A DNA stretch of 64,000 bases from Aegilops tauschii subsp. strangulata (Eukaryota; Streptophyta; Magnoliopsida; Poales; Poaceae). Below, in pieces: positions 34,842 through 44,597 of this stretch. Position numbers and translations under genes: made by a program. Within the stretch, counting starts at the first letter, position 1, and each line of letters opens with the position of its first letter. The DNA lies in contig NC_053040.3 of NCBI RefSeq assembly GCF_002575655.3, positions 362,326,267 through 362,390,266 of the forward strand, in the 5' to 3' direction. Under the pieces are notes generated by a model. The model made no database searches, was not told the origin of the DNA, and saw only the letters and a list, made by a program, of their open reading frames with translations.

Positions 34842-35900
34842 TTAGCTTGGGAGTTGAGATTGAAGAAGCCGAACTGATTGAGGTAGCAACTTCGAAGATC
34901 TTGTGCCAGTGGTAGTGGCCAATATCTCGAAGAATACATCAAGACATGACTTCGGTGTTGTTTCAGTATCTTGAATATGGTTTGCCTTATCTACATTATT
35001 AGCTTTACTGGCGACTAATGGGGTTATCTCGCTATCTTCGGGAGACTTTCCGAACATTCTATTAGCTTTATGGGAGACTAATGGGGTTATATCACTATCT
35101 TCGGGAGACTTTCCAAACATTATGTTATCATTAAAAGAGTAATAAGCAAACAAATAATAGGTTTAACATGTATATAAACTGCATTTTGGTAAACCATTTC
35201 CTTGCTAGGAGAACGATCCAAACAAATTGACAAGAAAAATTACACACTTCAATAGAAATACAACTTCCTTGACTGCTCCTACAACTCCAATTAATACTTT
35301 CTCCATCTCCTTATGTTCATTGCCAACATTTTTCCATTCTTCATTGATTTCTCTAGCTTGCACACATGTTTTTTCTCTGCCTCCTCAAACTTAGACACTC
35401 TGTAATCTCATCTCTAACAACTAGTGCACCAACATTCAATAGACGTCTCTTGATCACTAGATAAATGTATTATTCTTCCAAAAACTTAAAGTTGCAACCT
35501 TCCTACATAACAATAAGCACAACTTACTTTAAACCGAAGAACAACCACACAAAAATGCACTCACTTTGCCTATTTCACATTCGAAGAAAACTCATCCGGG
35601 ATATTGTACCGTCTTCGAGACCCGGCGCAGCACCAAACGCCAACAGTCATCACACTTGATGATCGACAGAGGCTCACTGATGATTTGCTGAGCGAGGGCT
35701 AAGCGCGGTAGACCAGAGGATGAGGATATGCCAACGGTCGGACGTTCGATGAGATACGAGCGCGAGAGGAGGAAGACATACCGCGAGGCGGCATGGAGCG
35801 CTCGGGGTAGCTGCGTTGTTCGGTCCCGATGAAATGCAACGGCGTCAGGGCCTGGGTGCGTCAAATCCAGAGTTTGCGGTGATGAGCGCAGATGCTTCAA
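34842..35900 (-). pseudogene. GRF-type zinc-finger gene remnant carried by CACTA element
   Basis: The minus-strand frame from 35900 ends IIKCDDCWRLVLRRVSKTVQYPG at a TGA (35592). This matches the start of plant GRF-type zinc fingers (CxxC, then RRVSKT and HPG). Just beyond, a GT donor (35564) and an AG acceptor (35503) would splice out about 60 bp. The next stretch reads EGCNFKF, like the second half of the GRF finger. Further on come a charged, coiled-coil-like part (EEWKNVGNEHKEMEKV), a hydrophobic stretch (VVFLLKCVIFLVNLF), and a frame at 35153-34842 with a doubled MFGKSPEDS-ITPLV motif. GRF fingers bind nucleic acid in other proteins; this copy is broken by stops. The exon model is mine. 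Confidence 0.55.
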
Positions 35901-36195
35901 TCTCGGCGGCGATGATGAGGATTGACTGAATCAAAGTGGGGGGAAGGAGTGGTGGGTTCTAGGGATTCGTGGTGGCCGGCAAAGGCAAGGACTGTCGTGC
36001 TGGAGTGGATGTGGCCGAGGTTGGGAGAGCAGCAACACGGTGGAGGGGAAAATTTATCCTGAGAATGAGTCGCAGCTGAGTAAATATAAGTGGTGGCTGA
36101 CACGAGGAGTAAATTTTTTGATGAGTTAAAGCGTATAAGGGGTCGCTATGTCCAGTTTAACACCTCAAAATGAACATTTTAGGGACTTAACTGCT

Positions 36196-37502
36196 TTTGA
36201 GAAATATCGGATAGCTAAGTGGAATGTGTTGTGTCATCCTAAAAGTGAAGGGGGTCTTGGAATTCAAGATCTTGAGATTAAAACATTTCCCTTCTCAGTA
36301 AATGGGTATATAAACTACTAACTAGGAATGGAGTGTCGCAGGAAATCATTAGTAACAAGTGTGTGGGTTCCAAAGCCATTTCTCAACTCCAATGAAAACC
36401 TGGTGACTCACATTTTTGGTATGGCGTGATGAAGGCCAAGGATTTTTTTTCATTTTGGCACTTTCTGGTTAGGATGGCTCCCAGGTTAGGTTTTGGGAGG
36501 ATACATGGCTTGGTGCTACTCCACTTAAGGTGCAAATACCTGAGCTTGTATCGCATTGTTAGAAACAAATTCATCACAATTGCACAGGTCTTGGGCCAAG
36601 CAAACCTTGGTATTTCTTTCTGCGGGGACCTATTAGGGCCTCGTCTTGCAACGTGTAATGAATTGCTCACATGTTTGGAGCCGATTTAGTTGTCAAACGA
36701 ACTGGACGAGTTTCGATGGAACTTGCATCAAAACGGAAGGTTTTCAGTCAAGTCCTTATATGAGGCGATTGCCCGCTGCGATGTTCCTATTGATAATAAA
36801 AAATTCTAGAAGCTCAAACTACCTCTTCAAGTGAAGATATTCCTCTGGTTTATAAACAGAGGTGTGATCTTGAATAGAGATAACCTGGCACGCCGCAAAT
36901 GGCAAGGTAGCAAGACTTGTGTCTTTTTCCAACATGACGAGTCCATTAAATTTTAGTGTAAATTTGCTCCTAAAGTGTGGCCATAGTTCAAGTAGCTTCA
37001 AATCTTTACCCCCGCCCCTTGCAGTGTGTGTAATATGTTTGGCAATTGGTTGTGGGGTGTTGACAAACAATTTTGTTCACACAATCTTGTGGGAGCGGCA
37101 GCCTTATGTTGGTCTCTGTGGCTTACTAGGATGTGTTTTTTAATAAAAAATGGGTTTCGTCTCATGTGCAGGTTATTTACGCATGTACGTGATGGCTTCG
37201 TATTTGGTGTATCCTGTAGAGACCGGAGGACAAAGGCCTTTTTATGATGGTGTCTACCTGGCTAGAGCATACGGTCAAGGAAATTTTCTCCCATGATGGA
37301 TGACGGTGTAATTTTCGGATAGGATCTACCCCACCTTAGGCCGACCTTTCTTATTTTTGCAGTAAAACAATATTTTCTTTTGGGTAATGTTGGACGTTTC
37401 GGCTGTGTGCATCGTGCTATGCAGAGGCCGGGCATTCGCTCAGTACGGTTGTATCAACTCGATATATCGATTAAATTAAGATGTCCTTTATCAAAGAAAA
37501 AA
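36196..37502 (+). pseudogene. L1-type LINE, 3' end of ORF2 (zf-RVT region) and tail
   Basis: The frame at 36196 reads KYRIAKWNVLCHPKSEGGLGIQ, the end of a plant L1 reverse transcriptase. In a different frame, 36705-36957 reads DEFRWNLHQNGRFSVKSLYEA and KIFLWFINRGVILNRDNLARRKW, the zf-RVT region after the polymerase. A third piece (37026-37247) reads NMFGNWLWGVDKQF and ALCWSLWL. At least two frameshifts and several stops break it. The 3' tail holds a TGCAT-N6-ATGCA hairpin followed by GAGGCCGGG (37408-37431), and the sequence ends A-rich near 37495. It is 5'-truncated, typical of LINE insertions. Confidence 0.85.
37408..37423 (+). other. LINE 3'-tail hairpin (TGCAT-N6-ATGCA)
   Basis: Inverted repeat followed immediately by GAGGCCGGG. 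The same arrangement occurs in the tails at 41384-41400 and 51662-51678. Confidence 0.65.
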
Positions 37503-37952
37503 TATTGGTTAGAGATGCTCTTAGGGCATTTCTAACCGAACCCCTAAAAGTTAGTGGAGTATCCGGTGGAGTAAAGTTAGTGCGGTAAATTTTTACTCCA
37601 CTAACAGTGGCCGCACCTAGCAAATTCCCTATAGTTAGTGGAGTAAAAATAAAATTCTATAGATTTTGTGTCATGGCCGCATGAACTTCGAACACTACAC
37701 AATACATATCTTAAAAACATTCAAATTAAAACACGCATAGCATAACCGTCATAACATAAAGTTTCATCATCACGTTTTTCAAATTAAAGCATGCGAAGTT
37801 CAACCAAAAGACATCACTTCAAACATAATGTTTGATCCAAAATCACCACAAACATAGCATGTATATGTTGTGGATTAAGTCAACCTTTGGCATGCACCAC
37901 CCCCTTAGCCACCACCACTCAAACAATGTCGTCAGCAAATAAATCAACTCCA

Positions 37953-38100
37953 CCATCCTCTCAGCCACCATCACCACCGCCATCCTCTCGGCCACCACCA
38001 CCGTCAACACCGCCATCCTCTCGGCCACCATCGTCACCACTGCCATCCTCTCGGCCACCATCACCACCACCACCATCCTCTTGGCCACCACCATCAACAT
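37953..38100 (-). repeat. Minisatellite with codon-multiple period (27/33/30/30 bp)
   Basis: CCATCCTCTCGGCCACCA-like units start at 37953, 37980, 38013, 38043 and 38073. All spacings are multiples of three. The array lies just past the Myb-like segment of the element's ORF, so copy-number change would not alter the reading frame. Confidence 0.8.
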
Positions 38101-38139
38101 CATCACCGCCACCACCCCCTCGGCCACCACCCCCTCAGC

Positions 38140-38985
38140 CACCACCAATATTCCAATCATTGCATCCATGGAGATCATGCACCAAGCATCGCAAAGAGCA
38201 ATATCCTGCTTTTGGTTGTAGTTTTGGGTGCGGCACCTTGGCACCTTCGTGCTTTCTTCGGTCACGTCCAAAACCTCCTCTTCCTCGGCCACCACCTCTT
38301 CAGCCTCCTCCTCTTGGTCCATGTCTTGGGTGGCCTCCGAATGATCCCAAAATGAGTCATAGTTGAGCTCATCATGTCCAACGGCGAGGACTGCAAGGAG
38401 GTGAGGAATTCAGCCGTGTTCATCTCCGCAATATACAATAAACAAAGCAAACAAGATCAACAATCACTACTGGCCACCAACAATCACTATACACGACCAT
38501 GGAGGCAAGGAATTCGGCGAGGTTTTTTGTTTTCACCTTGTAGGCATTTCATCGAGCACTTGGCGGCCGCGATGTTTTTTGCCAGTTGCGGCCGCTGCCC
38601 CCGCCGGAGTAGTGGCCGTAGGGGACGCCGGAGTAGCTACACGAGGCGCCACTTTGGTCGTCTTCATCATCTTCTTGGCGGCCGCCTCGGTGAGAGCTGA
38701 CGATGCCATCATCGGCTTTTGAGCTCATTTGGCTCCGGCGGGTGCGGCAGGAGGGCGGCGTGCCATTGCCGGAGAGGCGGTGGCCATCCCGGAGGCCATT
38801 GGGGGGGGGGGGGGGGGGGGTTGGAGGAGGAGCTTGGACGCGGTGGGTTTTTTCATCCCCAAACTTTTCTTCGGCGCGGGCGACTGCTCATGGGTGATTT
38901 TCGGCGGCGAAACACAGGCGCTGGTGGCCGGCGGGGTAGGGGAAGGGTCCGGGCTATCCATTCCGGGCGGCCAGATGGTCATTGG
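38140..38985 (-). pseudogene. Harbinger ORF1-like protein with Myb/SANT-type segment (broken)
   Basis: The minus-strand frame begins near 38982 (MTIWPPGMDSPDPS) and is rich in alanine and proline. It contains a proline run encoded by the 20-G tract at 38801-38820, then a stop at 38725. Readable sequence continues (SALTEAAAKKMMKTTKVAPR). In another frame from about 38400 it reads LNYDSFWDHSEATQDMD, an acidic stretch, then RTQNYNQKQDIALCDAWCMISMDAMIG. That last part resembles the start of the Myb/trihelix-like domain of PIF/Harbinger ORF1 proteins, which help the transposase bind or enter the nucleus. The domain is cut off by the minisatellite. Several stops and shifts make it non-functional. 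Confidence 0.6.
38801..38820. repeat. Run of 20 G
   Basis: Twenty consecutive G on the plus strand within the Harbinger ORF1 remnant; it reads as a proline run on the minus strand. Confidence 0.95.
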
Positions 38986-39217
38986 TGGCGGCGACGGGAG
39001 GCAGCGGCGCGGGGTGGGAGAAAGAGAGAGGCGTCAGTTTTACTCGGCCGTCGCGGGAGTAAGTAAAAATAGGGAGATTTGAGGGGATTTGGGGAGTTGG
39101 AGTAAACATTTTACTCCACTAAGCCGAATAGGGGATCGTCTAGGTGCACCGTAAATGAGTAAAACCGAATTTTTACTCCCTTCTGACCTTTTAGGGGATC
39201 TGTTAGAAATGCCCTTA

Positions 39218-40223
39218 ACAGTGTATACATGTGTGGCAGCTAACAGACCAGCGGGATAAGAAAATCGAGTAACCGCTTATCTTTTTTAAGCGGTTTTTGA
39301 AAACCTGGGAAGTAACCAACTCTGCTGTAGAAAAAAGACTCTTGAATTGAACTCTCACAGATAAAAGAAGAGTGACCGAAACTTAAAAAAATCACAACTT
39401 GCAAATAAATAGCCCATTTGAAAAAAGTCCTAAAGATGTATCCCGTTGTTACAAGGTCCTCCCAAGTTTGTAGTTCAAAGCAACTTAGTTCAAGTTACTC
39501 AACAAAGAAAGTAAAATGCAAAAGACAATCTGCTAGTTTATGTGTATATACGAGCATGCAGCAATAACGAATCTATAGCCACCAGAGCACGTCAACGGGA
39601 TGGGCTTCTGGTTGCAGGTAATAGTAATAGCTCAAGGACTTAGTAATTTATGCAGTCGGCATATCGAAGCGGTTGCACTTTCTCGAAGCTTGTCAACCCA
39701 ACTCTGATTGCAATTATACAATCGGATTCAAATAATCAATCCTTGATGTAAGGTCTCGTTTGAGAAGTACTAGTTTACATTATCATACACGTTTTGAAAT
39801 AGTAGTGCCACATGACAGATATAGAAAGAGACCTTTCTTTTCTTTCACTTTTCTGATTTCTCGTCCTTGAAGGAGTGGCCTGCAGCTAGGCTGGAGATCA
39901 TCATGCCCTTATGAAAAGTTCATGAGGAAGAACCTTGTATCGTTATCTGCAATCGATATAGTCACATGATTATCTGCATACCCCATCCGTTCTCAAAGGA
40001 TAATAACGCTTTAGAATACGTGCATTCAAAATTTTAAAACTTGAAATACTACAGAGATATTTGGATCTTGAAAATAATGCAAAAATAGATGATTAGTTTA
40101 GGGTACAATAATAGATGATTGCGTGCATCAATGTAGAGGCCGAGATTTCCCTAATTTTCAGAAAGCAAAGAAAGTTGTTTAAATTAATCACATGGAAATG
40201 GAGATTATATTAGAATACATGTC
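39218..40223. other. No gene seen
   Basis: AT-rich sequence without recognisable domains. A hairpin AACCGCTTA...TTAAGCGGTT lies at 39272-39297. A CATCCGTTCTCAAAGGATAATA stretch near 39987 resembles a decayed Stowaway end, without a partner. Confidence 0.4.
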
Positions 40224-40239
40224 ATCAAATAACATCCAC
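40224..40239. repeat. TSD of non-LTR element, left (16 bp)
   Basis: ATCAAATAACATCCAC matches 41429-41444 except for one base (A/T). Confidence 0.8.
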
Positions 40240-41428
40240 GGCCCCGCGTCGCTCATGACGAGCGGCTCGGGCGGCAACCAGCCGAGCGCCGCCGACACCC
40301 TTCTCCTCCTCCCATCCCCTCCTCGCCGCCGCCAGAGTGAGCCGCAGGGCAAGCCCTCGAGGCTCCCAAGAACGACAGCGGCGGGGCTTTCGTCCTTCGC
40401 TCGACGGCAGGAATCATGGGAATACTACGCGGGGCGTGGCCGATCTAACTTGGCGACGCGGCGGGCGGCCCTGCCTTTACCGGCGGCGGCGCGACGGCCA
40501 GCGATGGCTGCGGGCACGGCGGCCGGCCGTGCAGCGGCGTTGGCTGCGTTCGGCGGCGGTGATCAGATCTGCGGTGACGACCATGTATGGTCTGTCCTCC
40601 GGACGGATCTGATTTGCCCGGTGCGGCCTGCTCGTTGTGCGGTGGCTCAGATTGGTGGTGAGCCGTGCACATGATGCTTGATGGAGGTTTGTTGAGCGGA
40701 TCCGGGTGAAAACCACGTTCTCGGCTTGTTGCCGAGACTGGCGATGGCAGTACTCTTTTGTGTTGTTACCTTCTTGAAGGCATCGCCGTGGAGAAGCTCC
40801 GGATCTCTATCTACTACCTCCAGGGGAAACTCTAGATCAGTAGATCGGATGACGACGATGCTCTGGTGTTGTTTCCTCCTTGGGGGCGTCATTTTTGGAG
40901 GTGTACACGGGCTCAAGGGACCAATGGACGGCTTCTTTGGTAGAACGGTGCTTCATCTTACACATTCATGGCGGCGGATCTCGGCGGTGTGGCACAGTGG
41001 AGACTCGGTGTCTGATGCTTGAAGATAGACTCGCGCAGGAGGAGGACGTTGTCTGGCGGCATGGTGGCGTCGATGGCAGAGAGGCCTGGCAAGCTCGGTG
41101 CGTTAGTTTCTGCTCTGAAGATGGATTGGTGGAAGACGGCGGCGATGACACATGAGAGTGCGTTGGACCGGTTTGTACCCCAAACCCAGTATGTGGCTTG
41201 GTTGGGGTCTCCGGCTTTAGATGTTAGGCTTGGTGCGATGTCTGTTTGGTATTAGGCTCGGATCATCGGCACCCCTTCATCAAGTGGATAGGAGTAGCGA
41301 CAGTTGTTGCTAAGATGGTGGCTTCAGACTACCTGATGTACTACTTTGTAAGGTCTTTCTGAATAATTAATAAAATGGCTGCATGCATCGCTCAGATGCA
41401 GAGGCAGGGGGTAATCCTCCTTTTCTAA
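40240..41428 (+). mobile_element. Non-autonomous non-LTR retroelement with L1-type tail, about 1.2 kb
   Basis: The 5' head GGCCCCGCGTCGCTC...GGCTCGGGCGGCAACC lies immediately after the TSD. The GC-rich body has frames open in several phases without a recognisable domain. From about 40690 onward it matches the element at 50164-51714 block by block, for example GAAGGCATC, CTAGATCAG-GATCGGATGACG, and CATTCATGGCGGCGG. The tail has AATAATTAATAAAATGGC, the TGCATC-GCTCA-GATGCA hairpin (41384-41400), GAGGCAGGGGG and CCTCCTTTTC, then a weak A-rich end. It is presumably mobilised by an L1-type LINE that recognises this tail. Confidence 0.75.
41384..41400 (+). other. 3'-tail hairpin (TGCATC / GATGCA)
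   Basis: A 6-bp stem with a 5-nt loop followed by GAGGC, matching the LINE tail at 37408-37423 in form. Confidence 0.65.
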
Positions 41429-41444
41429 ATCAAATAACTTCCAC
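41429..41444. repeat. TSD of non-LTR element, right
   Basis: ATCAAATAACTTCCAC; one mismatch to 40224-40239. Confidence 0.8.
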
Positions 41445-41980
41445 TCGATCATACTCCGTTGTAATTGACTTCATTAATATATGGTAAACACAAATGTAAG
41501 CGAATATATATGTATATTGGAAATAGTGCCAATGCCAACATGACAAATGAGCGCTTCATGGCATCTTCAAAGCGGATCATCAAACCGTCTGCAAACGTCA
41601 GGACAACGCGATCCAGACGTGTTGTGGCATCCAATACGGGCATGTATATGTCCGTCGGACGGTCCAGACGAACTTTCTCCCGCAAACCGGGGCTTTGTGG
41701 GCGTCTGAACCCCTACCACGCCCGCGTCTTACCGTCCTGGCACACCACCCCCCCTCTCCCGCGCTTTCCATCGAATGTCCGCGGCCGCTTGTCGTGCCAC
41801 ATTCATGCTGGCCAAGAGCATGCAGTGGTCGGCATTGATGTCGTGATTAGACCGGACGGGAGGGTGGCTGACGAACGTGACCTCTTCACTTCAATGCGGA
41901 CGTTGCGTCCCGAGAAACCAACTCGGGTCGCTCCGCCGCATTGAAGCGGGCTGACCGCCCCTTCGACTCGCCTGGCCATG

Positions 41981-41987
41981 ACTATTT
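41981..41987 (+). promoter_or_regulatory. Possible TATA box (TATTTAA)
   Basis: It lies about 90 bp upstream of the ATG at 42074, followed by a CT-rich leader. The spacing suits a plant promoter for the ORF in this transposon. Confidence 0.45.
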
Positions 41988-42073
41988 AAGCCGTGCACCG
42001 GCAACACACAGAGGAACACTCCCCCTCCGTGTCACTGTGCCCAACCTCCTCCTCCTTTCCGAGCCCAACAGTG

Positions 42074-43321
42074 ATGCCGAAGTCATGGTGCCCCGCGCTG
42101 GCAGGCGGAGTCGGCGAAAACTCTTCGTCCGGTGGTTCTTGGCGTCATCGCCATCGCTCTACGGGCCCTTCGGCATCCACAGCAGCCGGCTCTTCCTCCA
42201 AGGAGGAGATCGTCATCTTCTCCAGTGACGAGAAGGACCAGACGCAACGCAGCTGTCGGGCCAGCCGCCGCAGCAGCGGACCCGCCTCCTCTCAGAGGCT
42301 GATGTGACAAACGAAGAATTTGTCCGTCAAATCGAGATAATGACGGAGCATTTGCTCCGTCACATGGCCCCGTCCCCACCACTGCCGACCCGTGTCATGG
42401 TGGAGCCATCGTCCCCGTCGCGCCACCATGTGAAAACCAAGCCGGCGTCCCAGCTCAGGCCGGTCAAGGACGAGCCGACCTCGACCCAGCCCAGCCGCGA
42501 CGTCCAGATCAGACGCCGCGTCAAGGATGAGCCGGCCTCGCCCCCACGCAACCGCGGCGTCCAGATCGGACGTCGCGTCAAGGACGAGCCGTCATCGCCC
42601 CTGCGCAACCGCTGCGTCCAGATCAGACGAAGTGTCAACGACGAGCCGACGTCCCCGCCGCGCAGCAAGTACACCCGCATGGACGGGCCCTCATTGCTGC
42701 CATGCCTCCACCGCTGCGCCGTCAAGAAGGAGCCGTCGCCGTCAATCACGAAGGTGCGGCGCCGCCTCCTCCACTACCTTGGAGGAGGCGGTTACGGCGG
42801 TGCCTCGGGCTTGAGGGCTGTCATATCCGAGGTGGAGCGCGCGCCAAGGCAGTAGGCAAGGTACAACCGGCACAATGCCGGTCGCCGCTCCGCGTCGCAG
42901 AGCGACGTGCCGCCGGAATGGGTCTGCAACGACCCTGACCTCGCTGCCGCATGGGCGCTTGACCGCTCTGTCACCACCACGGAGGTGGCCGCCAGACGCC
43001 GCCACCGCCTTGACGACGAGTTCGCCAAGATCGGCAAGGAGTGGTCACTTAGCGACTACTCCGCCAACGTTGGTCGCGGCAAGGCCGCCGCCAGGGCTCC
43101 GAAGGCTACGTCGGCAATGGCAGTGGCGGCCCTCCGCACCGCGTGGCAGGAGATGGAGCGGCTCCTCCGTGAGCGGCAGGCAGCCGCCGGACAAGGCTGT
43201 CGCGGCCCTTCGGCGCCGTTGGAGGGACCACGACAACAATGACGTCGACACGGACGGCGACGGCGGTGCGACAGGGCAGGGGGGGCACGCGTATGAGGTG
43301 GTCGTCCAGTATGGAGCTTAG
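42074..43321 (+). pseudogene. Transposon-borne ORF with four 19-residue KDEP repeats (unknown function)
   Basis: From the ATG at 42074 the frame reads MPKSWCPALAGG, then a serine-rich stretch and KEEIVIFSSDEKDQ. A frameshift near 42304 leads to TNEEFVRQIEIMTEHLLRHM. Next come four near-identical 19-residue units with VKDEP at their start and DVQIRR/GVQIGR at their end (42463, 42520, 42577, 42634). A TAG at 42853 interrupts it; then, in another frame, come PPEWVCNDPDLAAAWALDRSV and RRRHRLDDEFAKIGKEW. The last frame ends in an acidic tail at 43321. I do not recognise a named family. The composition (short charged motifs, Ser/Pro/Arg-rich) looks like a transposon accessory protein or a captured host gene. 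Confidence 0.5.
42463..42690 (+). repeat. 57-bp tandem repeat x 4, in frame
   Basis: Units begin GTCAAGGACGAGCC or close variants at 42463, 42520, 42577 and 42634, exactly 57 bp apart, encoding 19 residues each. Confidence 0.9.
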
Positions 43322-43551
43322 TTTTTTAGGCTTTTTTTGTTAATCGGTCGAAATATTGACATTTTTATGTAAATTATAGCCGCACTTGAAGACGTGTTTG
43401 CATGAATTTCATCCGTTTAGTTCAAAATGTGGTTGAAATGTATGCGTGCAGCGTTGGATGGCGGTCTCCGGCATCATTGTCTGTGGATTGGTCCCATTGT
43501 CTGCGAACGAATGCTGGAGCAAATTTGCGGGTCAGTGTTGGAGATGCCCTC

Positions 43552-44326
43552 GTCCGACGAATATCTATCATAGAAAAAGCTAAGTTAAGTTTAAGCTAAT
43601 CATTTCATCCTAGGAAGCCATCAGAGTCTAACGGCAAGTAGGTAACTCTAGTCTTGTATAGTGGCGACAACAAGAAAAAACTGAATTTGAAAACGGCTCC
43701 TGAAAATTATGTAACGACGGGAGGTGTCACATTGATTAATTATGGGTGGTCTTCATCAACCATCATTAGTTTAGTCATTTAAATTCCATGTGATTATAAG
43801 CAGAAACTTCTTTATGTTCTCAGATACGATTGGCTAAAAAAAGCATCTTATATACTATTTGTGTCAGAGTGTCACTCGTAAACTCCATGTTGGTACTTTG
43901 CTTCATAAAAATTTCTTGATAAGCTTGATTAGAGATTGATCAATAGTCTATACCTTGGCCAACCGAGGCCACAGAACCACTTAAGTCAATACTATTTATG
44001 AACTAACTAACAATACATGCGATGAAGCTAAAATAATAGTACTATGTTTTAGTTGTTGCAACGTCTGCTAACTGTATTACCGTCTTGATGCTTAGAGAAG
44101 CTCACTGACAGGCATGCAGAATAATGGAGAAAATAATGCAATTAAGTCAGCAGATGTTAACTGCTGAACATGCGACCAGCCAAGCAGTGCAAGCCAGTCA
44201 CATTGTATCTGATCTAGTTACAGATAATATATCACAGGATACTCAGAAGGGAATAACTTAACAGCTATAGTGGAATATGCTCACATTATAGTTTTAACAT
44301 GGACGTCTAGAGTTTTCCTGTGTTTC
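43552..44326. other. No gene seen
   Basis: AT-rich sequence between two transposons. No frame with a recognisable domain. Confidence 0.4.
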
Positions 44327-44331
44327 ACGGA
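44327..44331. repeat. TSD of short-LTR copia, left (ACGGA)
   Basis: Matches 49433-49437. Confidence 0.9.
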
Positions 44332-44477
44332 TGTAAGAGATTATGATTGCACGGCATATTGCTCTCATGCATAGGCACGTATATATGATGTACAAAGGTG
44401 AGCCACGGACCTCAACTATACAAGGAACTAGGAGGCAGGCCCAATACACAATATGCACATACCACATATACTCAACA
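44332..44477 (-). repeat. 3' LTR of short-LTR copia (146 bp)
   Basis: Starts TGTAAGAGATTATG and ends ACTCAACA on the plus strand; partner of 49288-49432. Confidence 0.9.
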
Positions 44478-44487
44478 CCCCCGTGCA
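44478..44487 (-). other. Polypurine tract of short-LTR copia
   Basis: Minus-strand GCACGGGGG directly abuts the 3' LTR. Confidence 0.7.
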
Positions 44488-44597
44488 GTCGATGCGGCAC
44501 CGCGGCTGACGCAAAGACTGGACCGGAACTCCTCAAATGACGCCGTAGGCAAGCCCTTGATCATGATATCTGCAAATTGTTGGGAAGTAGGGACGTG

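Larger units (their letters stand above)
33236..36195. mobile_element. CACTA (En/Spm) DNA transposon end, Jorge-like, truncated
   Basis: The left terminus CACTACAAAAAAAGGACACA is a CACTA inverted-repeat end. The following ATGATGATACACATTTGTCA and CATCCATGACGG words resemble the Jorge family as I remember it. From about 33640 to 34440 there are iterated GGCCCATTAATGGCCCATGATG-like words, the subterminal repeats expected in such elements. A broken GRF-zinc-finger gene follows on the minus strand. No matching TAGTG terminus is visible before LINE sequence begins near 36196, so the right end is missing. No transposase domain is recognised. Confidence 0.7.
37524..39214 (-). mobile_element. PIF/Harbinger-type DNA transposon, 1.69 kb, TSD TTA
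   Basis: Terminal inverted repeats start GGGCATTTCTAAC and match in 25 of 27 positions by eye (37524-37550 against the mirror of 39188-39214). TTA flanks both sides (37521-37523 and 39215-39217), the usual PIF/Harbinger TSD. Subterminal regions share TTAGTGGAGTAAA-like words. Inside is a broken minus-strand ORF1-like gene with a Myb/SANT-like segment. No DDE transposase is present, so the element is non-autonomous. Confidence 0.85.
41528..43551 (+). mobile_element. Probable DNA transposon carrying a broken ORF
   Basis: The right end, on the mirrored strand, reads GGGCATCTCCAACACTGACC, a terminal sequence like those of Harbinger/Mutator-type elements in grasses. A decayed counterpart, GTGCCAATGCCAACATGAC, lies at the left. 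Inside is a gene-like unit: a TATTTAA box at 41981, a pyrimidine-rich leader, an ATG at 42074 and a long but broken coding region. No transposase is recognised. The boundaries and superfamily are uncertain. Confidence 0.45.

Noticed and set aside
37887..38366. Proline/serine-rich plus-strand frame resembling an extensin
   Set aside because: It is antisense to the Harbinger ORF1 remnant and arises from the CCACCA-type minisatellite.
39272..39297. Hairpin AACCGCTTA...TTAAGCGGTT as a terminator
   Set aside because: A stem with a T-rich loop resembles a bacterial terminator, but this is plant DNA with no gene upstream.
40192..40674. A 160-codon plus-strand frame
   Set aside because: It begins before the target duplication of the non-LTR element and runs into it, so it cannot be an ancestral gene.
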